A stretch of DNA of 64,000 nt from Ixodes scapularis (Eukaryota > Arthropoda > Arachnida > Ixodida > Ixodidae): positions 174,526,995 to 174,590,994 of the forward strand of contig NW_024609835.1 in NCBI RefSeq assembly GCF_016920785.2. The letters are read 5' to 3'. Position numbers and translations under genes: made by a program. Each line of letters begins with the position of its first letter. Positions within the stretch are counted from its first letter, which is position 1. The notes under the pieces are model-generated. The model had not been told where the DNA came from, did not search any database, and saw only the letters and a program-made list of their open reading frames with translations. Below, piece by piece: positions 49,130-59,347 of the stretch.

Positions 49130-49195
49130 TTTTAATCATACCTCTATGAACGACAAAAACGGTGATGTAAAGCTGGCAATTTACGCTGATGATAC
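49130..49195 (+). pseudogene. LINE reverse transcriptase, 5' half of split copy ending at YADD
   Basis: The frame reads NDKNGDVKLAIYADDT, with the catalytic YADD at 49182-49193. YADD preceded by hydrophobic residues is the core motif of LINE reverse transcriptases. The homology stops exactly where a hAT-like element starts (49196). The continuation resumes after 51773. Upstream conservation fades within about 60 bp. Confidence 0.75.
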
Positions 49196-49341
49196 CAAGG
49201 TTGGGCAGAAATTCTCAAAAATGTATTTGGAAATACAAATACTGTGATAATTAAAACAGTAGATAAATACTGATACTAAAATATATCTCTAGAAATGTAT
49301 CGCGGTACGTACCGGATATACATTTTAAATAGAGGCAAAAA

Positions 49342-49581
49342 CTATTTGGAAATGCAAATACAGGAATACATTTTAGGGAGGGCAGAAATACAAATACAGA
49401 AATACTGGCACTGCAATACATTTTTTTTTTCAAATTTCTTTGAGATGCCAACTGGGATGAAGCTTGAAATGGAAGTTTTTGATCCCGAAATTGCTTTCCC
49501 GTAGGCTTGGCACTCTGCCTTCACGGTAGTGGTTTCGGACGACGAGAAGTCTTCAATGGGCTCAAAAAAACGTTCCATCAA
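49342..49581 (-). pseudogene. Possible BED-type zinc-finger relic of a hAT transposase
   Basis: Inside the hAT-like element near its left end, the minus strand reads MERFFEPIEDFSSSET, then VKAECQAYGKAISGSKTSIS and SFIP. As I recall them, BED fingers of hAT transposases show a C-x2-C-x-K-x-(I/L)-S-G-S-x-S-(T/S)-S-N-F-x-x-H layout. Here the second Cys is Tyr and the His is missing, so at best it is a dead remnant. Placement next to a hAT terminus supports the reading. A chance resemblance remains possible. Confidence 0.35.
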
Positions 49582-49817
49582 GGACTGACCGCGGTTCCTT
49601 CCCTAAAATCCTGTCTGCCTGACGAGGGATGCAAAAAGACTTCGACCTCCAAATAAATTCTGTCACCCTGAATTTCATCAAAACGTCACCACACCCCTGT
49701 CCGATAAGGACGCCCCTGCCAACATTGATCACATGACGTCACGGTGGAATGAACCAGTATTATTTATCTGTAGGTGTGGCCTTGAACATGCAACTTTCGC
49801 TGCTGTGTGAAAGGATA

Positions 49818-50002
49818 AAGGCCCGTTCACACTCTTGCGACCGAGTACGACCGAGAGAGATCAGACCGGTTTTTAAGCCTTTTGCGACTTCTTAGGACCA
49901 GCTCCGCTGCAACGCATCCGGTCCTAAGAGATCGCAAGAGGCTTAAAAACCGGTCTAGTCTCTCTCGGTCGTACTCGGTTGCAAGAGTGTGAACGGCGCT
50001 TT
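49818..50002. mobile_element. 185-bp near-perfect foldback MITE (GTTCACACTCTTGC family)
   Basis: The ends AAAGGCCCGTTCACACTCTT and, read inwards from the right, AAAGCGCCGTTCACACTCTT begin arms about 80 bp long. The arms share CGACCGAG, GACCGGTTTTTAAGCC and CTTAGGACC blocks in inverted orientation around a short centre. It lies inside the hAT-like element, so it inserted later. Confidence 0.85.
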
Positions 50003-50086
50003 ACGCGTACTTTCGTTGTAGGTTACCTGGTGGAAGTTCGTGCAGACAGTGTAATTTGCAATAGTCGAGAATAGTGGACCACCTGA

Positions 50087-50769
50087 AAGGGGCACTGACA
50101 CCCCAAAAGTCGTATTTATTTTTATTGTCTAAATCGATGCAAGTTGCAGCCATAGACACGCAAAAAAAACCGCATCGCGAAAAAAAATTTTCCCGCGCGC
50201 GCGCGCGCCTTTTTATTTTTGGCGTTTGATTTTCCCGCCTCTCGCCTCCTCGCTTCTTTTGATCGGTGACGTCAAAAATCATGAAATTTAGAAGCTTTGT
50301 AGGCGACATCTTTATAACATTTAATGACGGCAATCCTAAAACATGTTTTTTAACGCAATTGCGAACGCACTACGGCCCTTCTTTTTGAAATACCAAAAAT
50401 CGGGAGTTCGTTGTGGTGCCGTCTCCTGGATTTGTATCCTCCAACGGAAAACAGGCGACACCGCTCAAAACGGTCCGCCACAACGCCGGCGCTAACCGGC
50501 GCTCGCTCCTATCCTCCTCGCTTTGGGTCGCCATGGCAACAGCAGGGAGTGGTGACAGGAAAGGGGACTCTCAGGTCTCCGCAATTTTTGACGTCAAGGC
50601 ACCGGCGCCGATCGCGCGGGAACTTCGAATTCGGCATTTGGAAATTGTTTTTTTACTTCACGAATACTGAATTCCCAAATTTCAAATTTTGAGGGTAATG
50701 TCCCGGCATCGTTTTCAATCGTTTCGGATAATAAAAAAAAAATATGATTTTGATGTGTCAGTGCCCCTT
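50087..50769. mobile_element. ~680-bp element with AAGGGGCACTGACAC termini
   Basis: AAGGGGCACTGACACCCCAAAAGTCGTATT (left, written here as one 19-base identity block plus diverged continuation) is mirrored at 50725-50769 as AATATGATTTTGATGTGTCA then GTGCCCCTT. The inverted repeats are about 40 bp. The interior has a short CG dinucleotide run (50197-50208) and GC-rich frames without domains. Nested in the hAT-like element. Confidence 0.7.
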
Positions 50770-51773
50770 GAAGCATCCTGGAACAGATGTCTTATCTTCT
50801 CTTACGGTTGAAAAACAATATGGTACCATCCCTCTTGTGAAGGTCCTTTCTGCCGACCCTCCGGCACCGACGCATGGAATTGCAGTCCTCATGTCTTGCC
50901 TAGCATCATCCAAACAGAGACCTCGCGGATTGCGACCTGATATTGCCAGCACAGGTGCGAGCTCTCCGAGAAACAGCGCGCTCGAGACGAGTCGCAGGTG
51001 TACCAAGTTTGGGTCGGCAGAACGAGGCCAAGTCTGGCCTCCGTCCTGGGTTTCGGATCGCCAGAGCAGGGGGTCATGTTTACGTCGGCTGATGACGTAC
51101 CCTTGAGCCGTGCAATATTACGGGTGCAGCCGCAGACGCATTCGAATATGTGTTGAACTTCACTGTGTTATGCATCCTACTATTTCAAGCCAACCACCGC
51201 CAGGCTCGTGCTGCAACGGACTGTAACTCAGCTTTGCCGGTTGAGTGTACTGTGTATGCTAAAGCGAGAGAGATGGTTAGCAGCGGACATTGGATGCCAG
51301 CAAACAATGACTCAAAAAATCCCTACCCACGGACCTGCGGCAGAAGATGCTCTGACTATACTCCTGTCACGCCACCTGGTACGAGCCACCGATTACGCAA
51401 CACTTCTCAGAAGAGAGAAGAGGACGCATGGAAAAATGGTCTGGAGAATCGGAAGGAACCTTGGTCAGCATAGTAACAATGCCACAGCATCGCTTTGATC
51501 CTGGTGCCCTGAAAAGTAAAAAAAAAAAAAAAGCGTTCAATTTTTTTTTTTTTTTTTTTTGGGGGGGGGGGGGGGGAGTATTTTTTAAGAAATGTAACGA
51601 AATACATTTCATCGTGATTGTATCGCGATACAAAGAAACATTCCAAATGTATTCCAATACAGGAATACAGATACTGGTGGAAAAAAATGTATCGCGATAC
51701 TGAAATACAGATACGAAATGTATTTCTGAAATACTATTGCGATACATTTGTATCGCGATACTGCCTATCCCTG

Positions 51774-52941
51774 GTTGATACAAGTATTTTTTTTCTCCCA
51801 TAACAATCTTTGTACATCTATTGCTACAGTGCATGAAGTGCTAAAACAAATCGCCGTCTGGACGCTAAACAACAGACTAAAGTTAAACTGTAAAAAAACA
51901 AAAGAAAGCTATTTTGTTTAGACCCAAAAATAAAAAAAAGTTAATATTCTACCTCATCTTGCAATAAACAATAAAGAAATTAAGTTCGTAGACTGTATTA
52001 AAACTCTGGGTGTGTTGTTTTTTCGCGATATGAGCTGGAACACGCACATAGGCTATGGCGAGCAAAAATACCTCAAAATGTAGGCCTATAATAACAAAAT
52101 TTAATGCTTCACTTCCTACTCGAAGGAAATGAACTATATATTATACGTTAATTTGTTCCCATTTAAATTACTGTAACAGGATATGGGGCAGCACAACAAA
52201 AAATAATCTTAATAACCTGCATATATTACCAAAGAAGGCTGTAGTGCAATTTCAGGGGCTCCATTTCTTCATCCCACTAAATCACAATTTAAATCCCTAA
52301 ATGTAAAAAACCATCCCGCAAATGTAGGCTTAGAACGTTTTGTCAACGTATCACAGGGATATTTGGCACAATAATGTTAATTTCATTAAACCAGCCAACC
52401 TAAAACATCGCATCATCCTACGCAGCCTAAGACAAAATGAGTCCTGGATGATTCGCCCAACCCGTACAAATTACCTAAATTACTTCATTTCAGACTATCC
52501 AACATGTTAAATAGTTTGTATAGAAAAGGTCGCCATTAAGAATCACTATCACGTACAGAATTAAAAGAAATGACTTATTTATGTAATTTTTGAATACTGC
52601 TTATGTTTTTGTTATGAAGGGGATGAATTATTTCATGTACGACTGTATCATTGCTTTAACGTGTCGTGTTTTTTTTTTCAGTTGCCTTCGTATTTTTCGT
52701 GTATGTGTTTGCATAAAATCTATTATTATATAAATCAGGCTTTTGCTCTGGCTAGTTCTCGTCTCTCCACACTGTGTAGTTGTAGTCCCAATTCAGTTGT
52801 AGCCAAATTATGCTTTAGATTGTCGCGAAGTGCATGGGGACTGGGACCTTTGTCAAGCTGCTGTTTAGCAGCTTTTTGTCCGAATCCCTGTTGTCATGTA
52901 AAATGTGACAACACATTAACGTGATTTGATTTGATTTGAAA
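51774..52941 (+). pseudogene. LINE reverse transcriptase, 3' half of split copy with TGATT tail
   Basis: Continuing from the duplicated GATAC, the frames read NNRLKLNCKKTK (about 51868-51902), IKTLGVLFFRDMSWNTHI (from 51997), NNLHILPKKAVVQFQGL (52211-52260) and a TKSQFKSLNV segment near 52280. These match, in order, the post-YADD regions of CR1/L2/Jockey-type reverse transcriptases: NxLxLNxxKTK, the LGVxxDxxLSWxxHI thumb motif, LQKKAxR, and TxxLFKxLNI. Stops and frame changes are numerous. The copy ends in GATTTGATTTGATTT at 52923-52938, a simple-repeat tail typical of such LINEs. Confidence 0.8.
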
Positions 52942-53117
52942 CAATAATGTTATCATTTTATGTTTTCAATGAAAACATTAATGTAAAATTCGATTGCAGG
53001 GCAGTTTTGAGTGCAACGAACGGATTTTTTTTACGCCTTTTTAAATTGGAACGACATGGGAGTTTGAAACATTGCCACAATAAAACCAACACCTATTAGG
53101 TTATTTGTAATACGATT
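52942..53117. other. Spacer
   Basis: AT-rich; nothing recognised. Confidence 0.5.
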
Positions 53118-53370
53118 ATAATGTAACACCAGAGACTGGGGTGATGAAAAATTAAGAAACCTTAAAGTGGAAAAAAAAGACACCAATAGGAATTTGTTTT
53201 GGTCGCTCCTCTTATACACCCGATGCATGACGTCACATATTTCCTCACGGATATATCCTATGTGGCCACAAGTGGTCGGTGACGTCAGAATCGGGTGCAT
53301 AGGAGCGAGAAAAAGTAATGATCTGAAATTTCCTTAATTTTCCGCACCACAGTCTCAGGTGTTACATTAT
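53118..53370. mobile_element. MITE family M2, copy 1 (ATAATGTAACACC ends)
   Basis: The left end ATAATGTAACACCAGAGACT and the inward-read right end ATAATGTAACACCTGAGACT continue through GGGGTG and AAAATTAAG, about 40 bp of inverted repeat. GATT precedes and follows the element (53114-53117 and 53371-53374). A related copy is at 61266-61430. Confidence 0.8.
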
Positions 53371-53374
53371 GATT

Positions 53375-54583
53375 ACTTATCACCAGCACGCCTGCACACG
53401 CACTCTTATTTCGTAACAATCTGCAGCTGCTCTTGTTTTGGGCGCTGTTCTCATTTGTTTTCTGGATTTAATGCTTTTTTGTTTAAATTGTTTAATCGTA
53501 AAGGTGAAGTAAAACAAGACACGGCGACTGAATGGCAACTGATATTAGAACTGATATGCCAGCTGACTTACATCACCGAGAAAGAAAACAGTCTTTGTGT
53601 CCAAAAATAAACCCGTGCCTTGCTAGTGGACAAAAAAGTTAATAATGATATATTATTATATAAGTGATAGCACACTAGGAGATTAGCGGAATTAGAAGCA
53701 AATTTGCATTTCTTTCCTGCTTGTTTCTGGAGACCGTAACATAATAGTTACATTTAGTTGCAGCCATACTTGCGCTGAGAGGGGCTTCGGTTCCTCTATT
53801 TTATTTACGTCTTCGTCGTAGGGAGTTATAATAATAATAATAATAATAGTGTAAGCACAAGCCCGTTTCCGGCTGCCCAAACAAAAATAAAACAGAAAAC
53901 GCACGCCGAAATATTTCGACCGGCAGAGTTATTTATTAGCACAGTCTTCATTTATATATCTTCTGTCTGCCATGCGCGGGGTAGTGTGGAACACTTCGAA
54001 AGCTCATCGCTGTATTTTTCCCTCATCGGTCACGCAATGCAAGAAAAAAAAAATAAGAAAAAGAGAATAGGCAGAGTCGAAAACAGTTCATGAGCGAAAC
54101 TGCCACACAGCAGGGACTGAGAAGAAACGGTTACGAGTGTCACATTCCGATGATTCCAGCGTCCTCGTGCACCCAAAAAGTCAAAGACTGAGTCAATCCG
54201 GGCACAAACGAAGGCGGTCGCATTTAGAAAGAAATATTTAGAAAAATGAAGTATCTCCCAAGTACGCTGTTTCTCTGCACTCCAGCAGCGAAGTGAAAAT
54301 ATACGGAAGAGTGCAACGTCCTCTTCTCCTTTACAGCCGGGTCGGAATGGTCGGAAGGGGGGTTGGGCTCTCTCGCCCCCAAGGGTGAGAAAGAACAACC
54401 ACGTGACTCCCTCGGCAAGGGGAGGTGGGGGAGGGGCGTTGGTGGTGCCACGCAGTCTGGCGGGGCGACAAAGGGACGACGCCGGGGGCACCCCGCGGCG
54501 GGGGACATTCCAGGGGTAGACCCCACACCACGTCGAGTGGGGAACAATTGTAGGGGGGTGAAGCCTTCTCTGTATGAGTCGTT
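53375..54583. other. Intergenic DNA with ATA microsatellite and an unassigned ORF
   Basis: An (ATA)n tract lies at 53827-53848. The minus strand has a 213-codon open frame (54030-54671) that overlaps the M1 MITE copy at its start and ends in a phenylalanine run from an A-rich tract. The opposite strand is open too, and no domain is seen. I regard the ORF as non-coding. Confidence 0.45.
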
Positions 54584-54768
54584 TTACTTTAGGATGAACC
54601 ACAGCGGACGCCACGAGCCGTCCCAGCCAATCCAAAACCGCGAAAGTATCACGTGATTGCACACCCTGCACGGCGCTGCGCCTCTCCCCAGGTTTGCGTG
54701 ATGCTCACGCGGTGTAAGATTGGCTCCGATGGCACGTACGTGTCCTCTGAGGTCAATCGTAAAAGGAA
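54584..54768. mobile_element. MITE family M1, copy 2
   Basis: TTTAGGATGAACCACAGCGG then ACGCCACGAGCC with CCAGCCAATCC inside is mirrored by GATTGGCTCCGATGG and ACGTACGTGTCCTCTGAGGT. It shares terminal layout and the CCAGCCAAT block with 41280-41446 but is more diverged. Confidence 0.6.
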
Positions 54769-57388
54769 ATAGAGTATTGCTCGGCCAGCTGCCTGAGCGG
54801 CCAGTCGGAGAAGAGCTGCAGAAGGGGCAGGAGCCTGGTAACCGTAAGGTCTCAGATCTTTCCCTCGGGCTCGAGACACGCACAAGCCTGCCTAACCGTC
54901 GTTAGCAGTTTGTTTTCTTCCTTCTTTTAACTGTGATACAGTTCCTTCCGAGTGCTTGTGCGCCTCACGTGTTTTTTTGTTGTTTTCTTTCGCTCTTTTT
55001 TTGTTTGGGGCGGCGTGGGTTTTGTTTCTTTGCGGACAGCCAAGTCGTGTCTCTTCTGTCTGGCGTCCTCCCAGGGTTCGGTCGGCGGCATCTTCTGAGG
55101 ACGACGAAACACCTGCAAGTTCGGTGAGCGACGCTGTCCGCGTGCAGCGCTGGGGAAAGGGACTTGTGTTTCCCTCCCGCCTCCGGGGTCAGCTGGGAAA
55201 GCGGCACTTTGTCTTTGGGAGATCCTCCCTTGGAAACAACAGCGAGCATACGTCAAAGGAAGTCGAGATGTTCGACCCCACGAGGCTGCCTAAGCTTCAT
55301 AGCCTTGTTTGTGCAACCTTTAACTGTTAACTTTGTTAGTTTCAAAAAAAAAAAAAAAGGTTAAGCGTTTTGTTTTTCGTTTTTGTTTTCTTTTTTAGAT
55401 AGCAGGAGAATATAGTTTTGTTTAAAGTTTAACTTTTTATTTTGCAGCTGACCAAAGAATGGCATTTTGCTCCGATTTCTTTTTTATCCCAGTGCTGGTC
55501 GTGAAGTCTTTGATGGAGATGGGACTCGAAAGTTACCAGAAACTCGTTGTCCCAGCTAAGTTTACGTAATCTTATGGCAGCACTACATCCGCCCGGCCTT
55601 CTGCCTAAATGTGGTTTAAAACAGCATTGTGTCTAACAATTAAAAATGCCAATCTAAAATTTTTTAGGTCCCAAGACGACTTATAGCTTAAATAATAATC
55701 TGCACGTTCGTGTATTAAAACTGGATTCAGAAAAAAAAAATGTTGTAGTTTTTTACCGCACATTATCTCCAGCAAAGTGAGAGAAGAGAAAAGGCAAACC
55801 ATAGAAATTGGGAACATTGCTTTAACTATAAATAATTTTGCACTCGCTAACTTCCGGTTCTTTGCAGCGTCCTGATTCACAGATGGAGGCGACATTGATA
55901 ATGAAGATGCAAGCTCTCCTTCATAGTAACTGCCATGTTACTGCTTGTACACCCAATCTTTTCACCGCACCCTTCTTACCCTCTCCCCTTCGTAGAGAAT
56001 ATCACTTCGTAAGGGAATTCATTCCGCTTTCCCGTAAATACTCATTTCCCTTCTCGTGGCACGCATCTTTTCCGGGAGCATATTCTCAGCTCGACCACCT
56101 TCCTTTAAACAGATCGAAGGAAAATGAACAGGAAGTTTATACGGGTGTCAAATGGGCCTAGTGCGCTAAAATATTTATCAATCGAGCCTGGTCACGAAAA
56201 TCGTGACCTTTCCACGTCGCAGCAGCTATTCGATCAAAAGGATCTTTAATGCATAGACGATATGAAGCGGCGGTGGCTCTAAAAACCTGCGGATCGCTCA
56301 CAGAAACTGAAATCGAAGCCTTCTTCTTATTCCATGGAAGGTACCGTTCCAAGCAAGGTAGGGTATACCGCAAACAAGATCCTGCGTATACGGGAATACC
56401 TGTCATCGGTGCTGCTTCAGAACGACTTGCACTGCTGCTAGCCCTGAAGCGAACTCGTTAAAAAAGTAAATGAGACTTTATTCGTTCAGTTTTTTTTTCC
56501 GATACTTAAAAACCACATGCTCGCGCTTTGGCTCGATGGTACGCTCACCATGGCGGAAGATACGAAACGTGAGAGAAAAAACATAGTTAAGTGTTTGAGT
56601 GGTTACATATTTTTCTCGTTATGTTCACGGACGGGAGGACAGTTTCCTACTCGTCAGCGAAAACAACTTGATCATTTGGCTGTCAATTAGATTTGTCTGA
56701 AAACCAGGGATATGAATATAAGAAGTATGTTGAGAAGATATATAATCATCAAATTTTTTATAAATATTGCATTTACAAATACGAAAACATTTGACTCTCG
56801 AAGCATTTTGTTAAGGAAGGCGCTGGATAACACAAACATAACCGCATATACTGGAAAACTAACATCCTCAAAAGGGAGGGGGAAACAAACGTATTAACCT
56901 AAATTCTGCATATTAAAAAAAAGAAAAGATGCCTTGAGCCCATTGCCGGAATTTAAAACAAAACGGGCTGATAGTAATTTGACACCTCACAAGTTCGCCA
57001 GACGGACCCGACACATGCATGGGACGTTTCCAAGAACGCAGCAAAGAGAGAGCATTGTAGGTAGACTGTTGTTGAAATAACATACAAGTGGATCCTTTTT
57101 ACAAGTCCACCGAGCATCATTGGCGGTCGCCATGTCTTTTGGCACGAAGCGTGTGATTGGATCCAAGTCTTCGCCGAATGCTATAGCGTCACACTCGTTT
57201 TTGGATACGAGTTGAGCCGAGTTTTCGCCGAACTCTAACACAGCCATCGTATCCGATACATATACTCAGAGTGCGCGCCCAAACAGTGGGAACCCTGGAT
57301 AATGGGTTTAGTTGCTACTAGACTGTGCCCACTTTTCAAAACGGGTCTATTGGAAACGTGTAAAGCACTCTTTCAACTACTGCTGAGG
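54769..57388. other. Intergenic DNA, one weak exon candidate
   Basis: Apart from 55040-55123 no exon is supported. Poly-A near 55346-55359 and several AT-rich stretches are present. The frames 55838-56161 and 56249-56461 have no recognised family. Confidence 0.4.
55040..55123 (+). CDS. Candidate internal exon, 28 codons (speculative)
   Basis: A long pyrimidine-rich tract ending TTTGCGGACAG precedes position 55040. TTCG|GTGAGC follows at 55123/55124. The 84 bases between are a whole number of codons and open, reading PSRVSSVWRPPRVRSAAS and SEDDETPASS. The acidic-serine composition fits a disordered region of a nuclear or cytoplasmic protein, but no family is recognised. Splice-like signals arise by chance at this frequency, so this is only a candidate. 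Confidence 0.22.
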
Positions 57389-57546
57389 CCGGTTATAACG
57401 AAGTCAACGGGAATCGGAAATCACTTCGCTATATCCGCTTTTTCGTTATAACCGACTTCGTTATCACGAGGTGCCAAAGGGAATGGGAAATCGTGATCGC
57501 TTCGCTGTAGCCGCTATTTCGTTATACCTGACTTTGTTATAACCGG
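57389..57546. mobile_element. Small MITE built of CGTTATAAC motifs
   Basis: CCGGTTATAACGAAGTCAAC at the left is mirrored by CTGACTTTGTTATAACCGG at the right. Internal copies of TTCGTTATAACCGACTTCGT and TCGCTTCGCTGTAGCCGCTA alternate. About 158 bp, ending some 70 bp upstream of the secreted-protein exon. Confidence 0.65.
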
Positions 57547-57615
57547 TAACGACATCATTAGGAAGCAAAGCGTTAATTTTTTTATTCGCGATTGCAATCG
57601 GCATTTTACTCTCAG

Positions 57616-57850
57616 ATGTGGATGGCGGTGATGTCGAGGGTGATCCTGTTGGGCGCCACGCTGCTCGTGTTCCTGCACACCGCCCGGGCGGACAAGTCGG
57701 CGCCGCAGCACAGACAGCCCCGCTCCGTCTGCATGCCGGGCTTCTGCAAGACCGTCAAGTGTGAACAGATCGAGCCGACGAAATGCGAAGGGGTCGTCAA
57801 GTACAGAGCCAGCGTCTGTGGGTGCTGCCCGGTCTGTGTCAAGCAACTCG
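57616..57850 (+). CDS. Secreted single IGFBP-domain-like cysteine-rich protein, first coding exon (partial)
   Basis: The exon starts at an ATG directly after a strong acceptor (TTTTACTCTCAG|ATG), implying a 5'-UTR intron. It ends at CTCG|GTACGG, phase 1, after 78 codons. Residues 1-25 (MWMAVMSRVILLGATLLVFL, HTARA) form a signal peptide with likely cleavage after ARA. The mature part has cysteines at residues 39, 44, 49, 57, 68, 70, 71 and 74, closing with VCGCCPVC. That CGCCxxC cluster is the hallmark of IGFBP N-domains and of the small arthropod single-IGFBP-domain and fungal-protease-inhibitor-like proteins. The product is therefore probably an extracellular small cysteine-rich protein, perhaps immune- or growth-factor-related. 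The remaining cysteines must lie in later exons, which I could not find. Another ATG at residue 3 is possible as start. Confidence 0.75.
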
Positions 57851-57928
57851 GTACGGGACCCACTATTTATGTATTCCTTTATTTCGATTCAACGACCCCT
57901 TTTCAGATTCCACATACAAGGAGTCTAC

Positions 57929-58199
57929 GCTTAAAGGGATGCTGACCCAAACATTGCAGTGTCCATAATAAGTGTCGCACTATCTTTCCATGAGTCAGCA
58001 GCCGCCGGTGTGCGCTAGAACACGCAACGAAATTGACGTCATAATATCCCCCATTCAAGCTTATTAAGCGCGAATGGGGGATATCATGACGTCAATTCCG
58101 TTGCGTGTGCTAGCGCACACCGTCGGCTGCTGACTCGTGGAAAGATAGTGTGACACTTACTACAGACACTGAAATGTTTGGTTCAGCACCCCTTTAAGC
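57929..58199. mobile_element. 271-bp foldback MITE in the secreted-protein intron
   Basis: GCTTAAAGGGATGCTGACCC at the left and, read inwards from 58199, GCTTAAAGGGGTGCTGAACC at the right begin arms about 120 bp long. They share CAAACATT, ACACTATCTTTCCA-like, GTCAGCAGCCG, GCGTGT-rich and ATTGACGTCAT blocks and meet at a centre near 58060. Nearly the whole element is one hairpin. Confidence 0.9.
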
Positions 58200-59193
58200 G
58201 GGTCGGTGCTTCGTATTTGTGCTTGCATTCTTGAATAAACCTTGTCCGTATAGCAAAAGGGCAGTGTTATATACACCTAAAAGTCCGGCAATTGTGAACG
58301 AGACACACACACAACAAGAAAGAGCAAAAAAAAAAATACAAACGAAACTGTTTTTAAATGTAGCTGTTCAGCACCAACATGCCTAACGTGAATCGGAATC
58401 GGTCGAATTGTTTGAGCTTCACTGTGTAATGATAAAATACTCAAAAAAAACCGGCGAGCTGCTACAAAAAAAAAAAAAGAAAAAAAAAAAGAAAGAAACT
58501 TGGGAACAGCAGAGAAAAGGGGACACCATTCACAAACCCTGCGTGTGGTGTGCCCTCCTTTCTTCTGTTCTATTTTTTTTTTTTTGCTCGACGTTTTTCA
58601 AAGATGCCAGTGTAATAATACGGCTGTTCCAATCTTTAGCGGCTAAGTAAAAAGTAAAGCGTTTGTATCTTTCGGCAAGGAGGACATTCAAGAATGAGTT
58701 CTTAATAAAGTGAGTCCGATTTTGACCGAGGTGAGAACGAGAATGTCCCCGCTGTTAAAATAGCTGTCGAACAATTTTAACGTTGAAAGAATTTGCATCT
58801 GCTACTTTTGACATTGTTTATCTTGTCATAAAAGACAGAAAAAACATCTCCTTCCTTCGAAATGTTAAGATTCCGCCGCATAATCGCGAGGCGAAAACGA
58901 GATTATTCCCCGACCTGCAGCGACCATCATAAACACGCAGCATGACGTCAATGGGGGTTTTGTACAAAGATAGCAAGTTGTACGAATACCTGCTCGATAA
59001 AAGGTAACTTTCCTCTAAGTCTGGGCGTTCCAACATAAACATAAATGCGTCAGAAACCTGGCATCATCGACAAAACCTTTATCATACGGAGTTTTAGTGG
59101 CGCCATCTATCCTATATCTACAAAACCCTCAGTTATATTTGCTGCCGCGAACAGCCGCCAGAAGCCGAAGGGGGAAAGGGATAAGGGTGGCGA
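58200..59193. other. Probable intron or downstream DNA of the secreted-protein gene
   Basis: A-rich tracts near 58326 and 58467-58490. No second cysteine-rich exon was recognised on the plus strand. Confidence 0.45.
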
Positions 59194-59282
59194 TGTGGGT
59201 TAGTTGGTTCATACTGACGAAAAGGCAAACAGCGCGCAGAAAACGGGGACTAGAGGAAGTGCAGACAGGACAAGCGCTGCAC
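59194..59282 (+). repeat. Dispersed repeat, copy B
   Basis: Shares, in order, GTTGGTTCAT, AACAGCGCGCA, GGAAGTGCAGACAGGACAAG and GCGCTGCACT with copy A at 12532-12625. Spacer lengths are similar. Confidence 0.6.
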
Positions 59283-59294
59283 TTGGGGGAAAGG

Positions 59295-59347
59295 GGCCAT
59301 CCCCGTCCATACGGACGGCCATCCCCGTCCATACGGACGGGGATGGC
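59295..59347. repeat. Nested palindrome of CCATCCCCGTCCATACGGAC
   Basis: Two tandem copies of CCATCCCCGTCCATACGGAC end in a perfect palindrome (CCATCCCCGTCC-ATAC-GGACGGGGATGG). A strong hairpin is expected. Confidence 0.9.

Larger units (their letters stand above)
49196..51773. mobile_element. 2.58-kb hAT-like element inserted into the LINE
   Basis: The left end is CAAGGTTGGGCAGAAATTC. The right end read inwards is CAGGGATAGGCAGTATCGC. Both have subterminal palindromic GTATTTGGAAATAC / GTATCGCGATAC motifs typical of hAT ends. The 8-bp flanks are GATGATAC (49188-49195) and GTTGATAC (51774-51781), 7 of 8 identical. The element hosts two smaller elements (49818-50002 and 50087-50769) and a possible BED-finger relic at 49342-49581. 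It also holds a T20-G16 homopolymer junction at 51541-51576. The open frames at 50744-51106 and 51150-51473 have no recognisable hAT dimerisation motif. Confidence 0.8.

Noticed and set aside
54030..54671. 213-codon minus-strand ORF
   Set aside because: It overlaps an M1 MITE, terminates in a homopolymer-encoded Phe run, and the complementary strand is also open. No domain.
57514..57846. Minus-strand ORF opposite the secreted-protein exon
   Set aside because: Shadow of the plus-strand exon, which has the signal peptide, cysteine pattern and splice sites.
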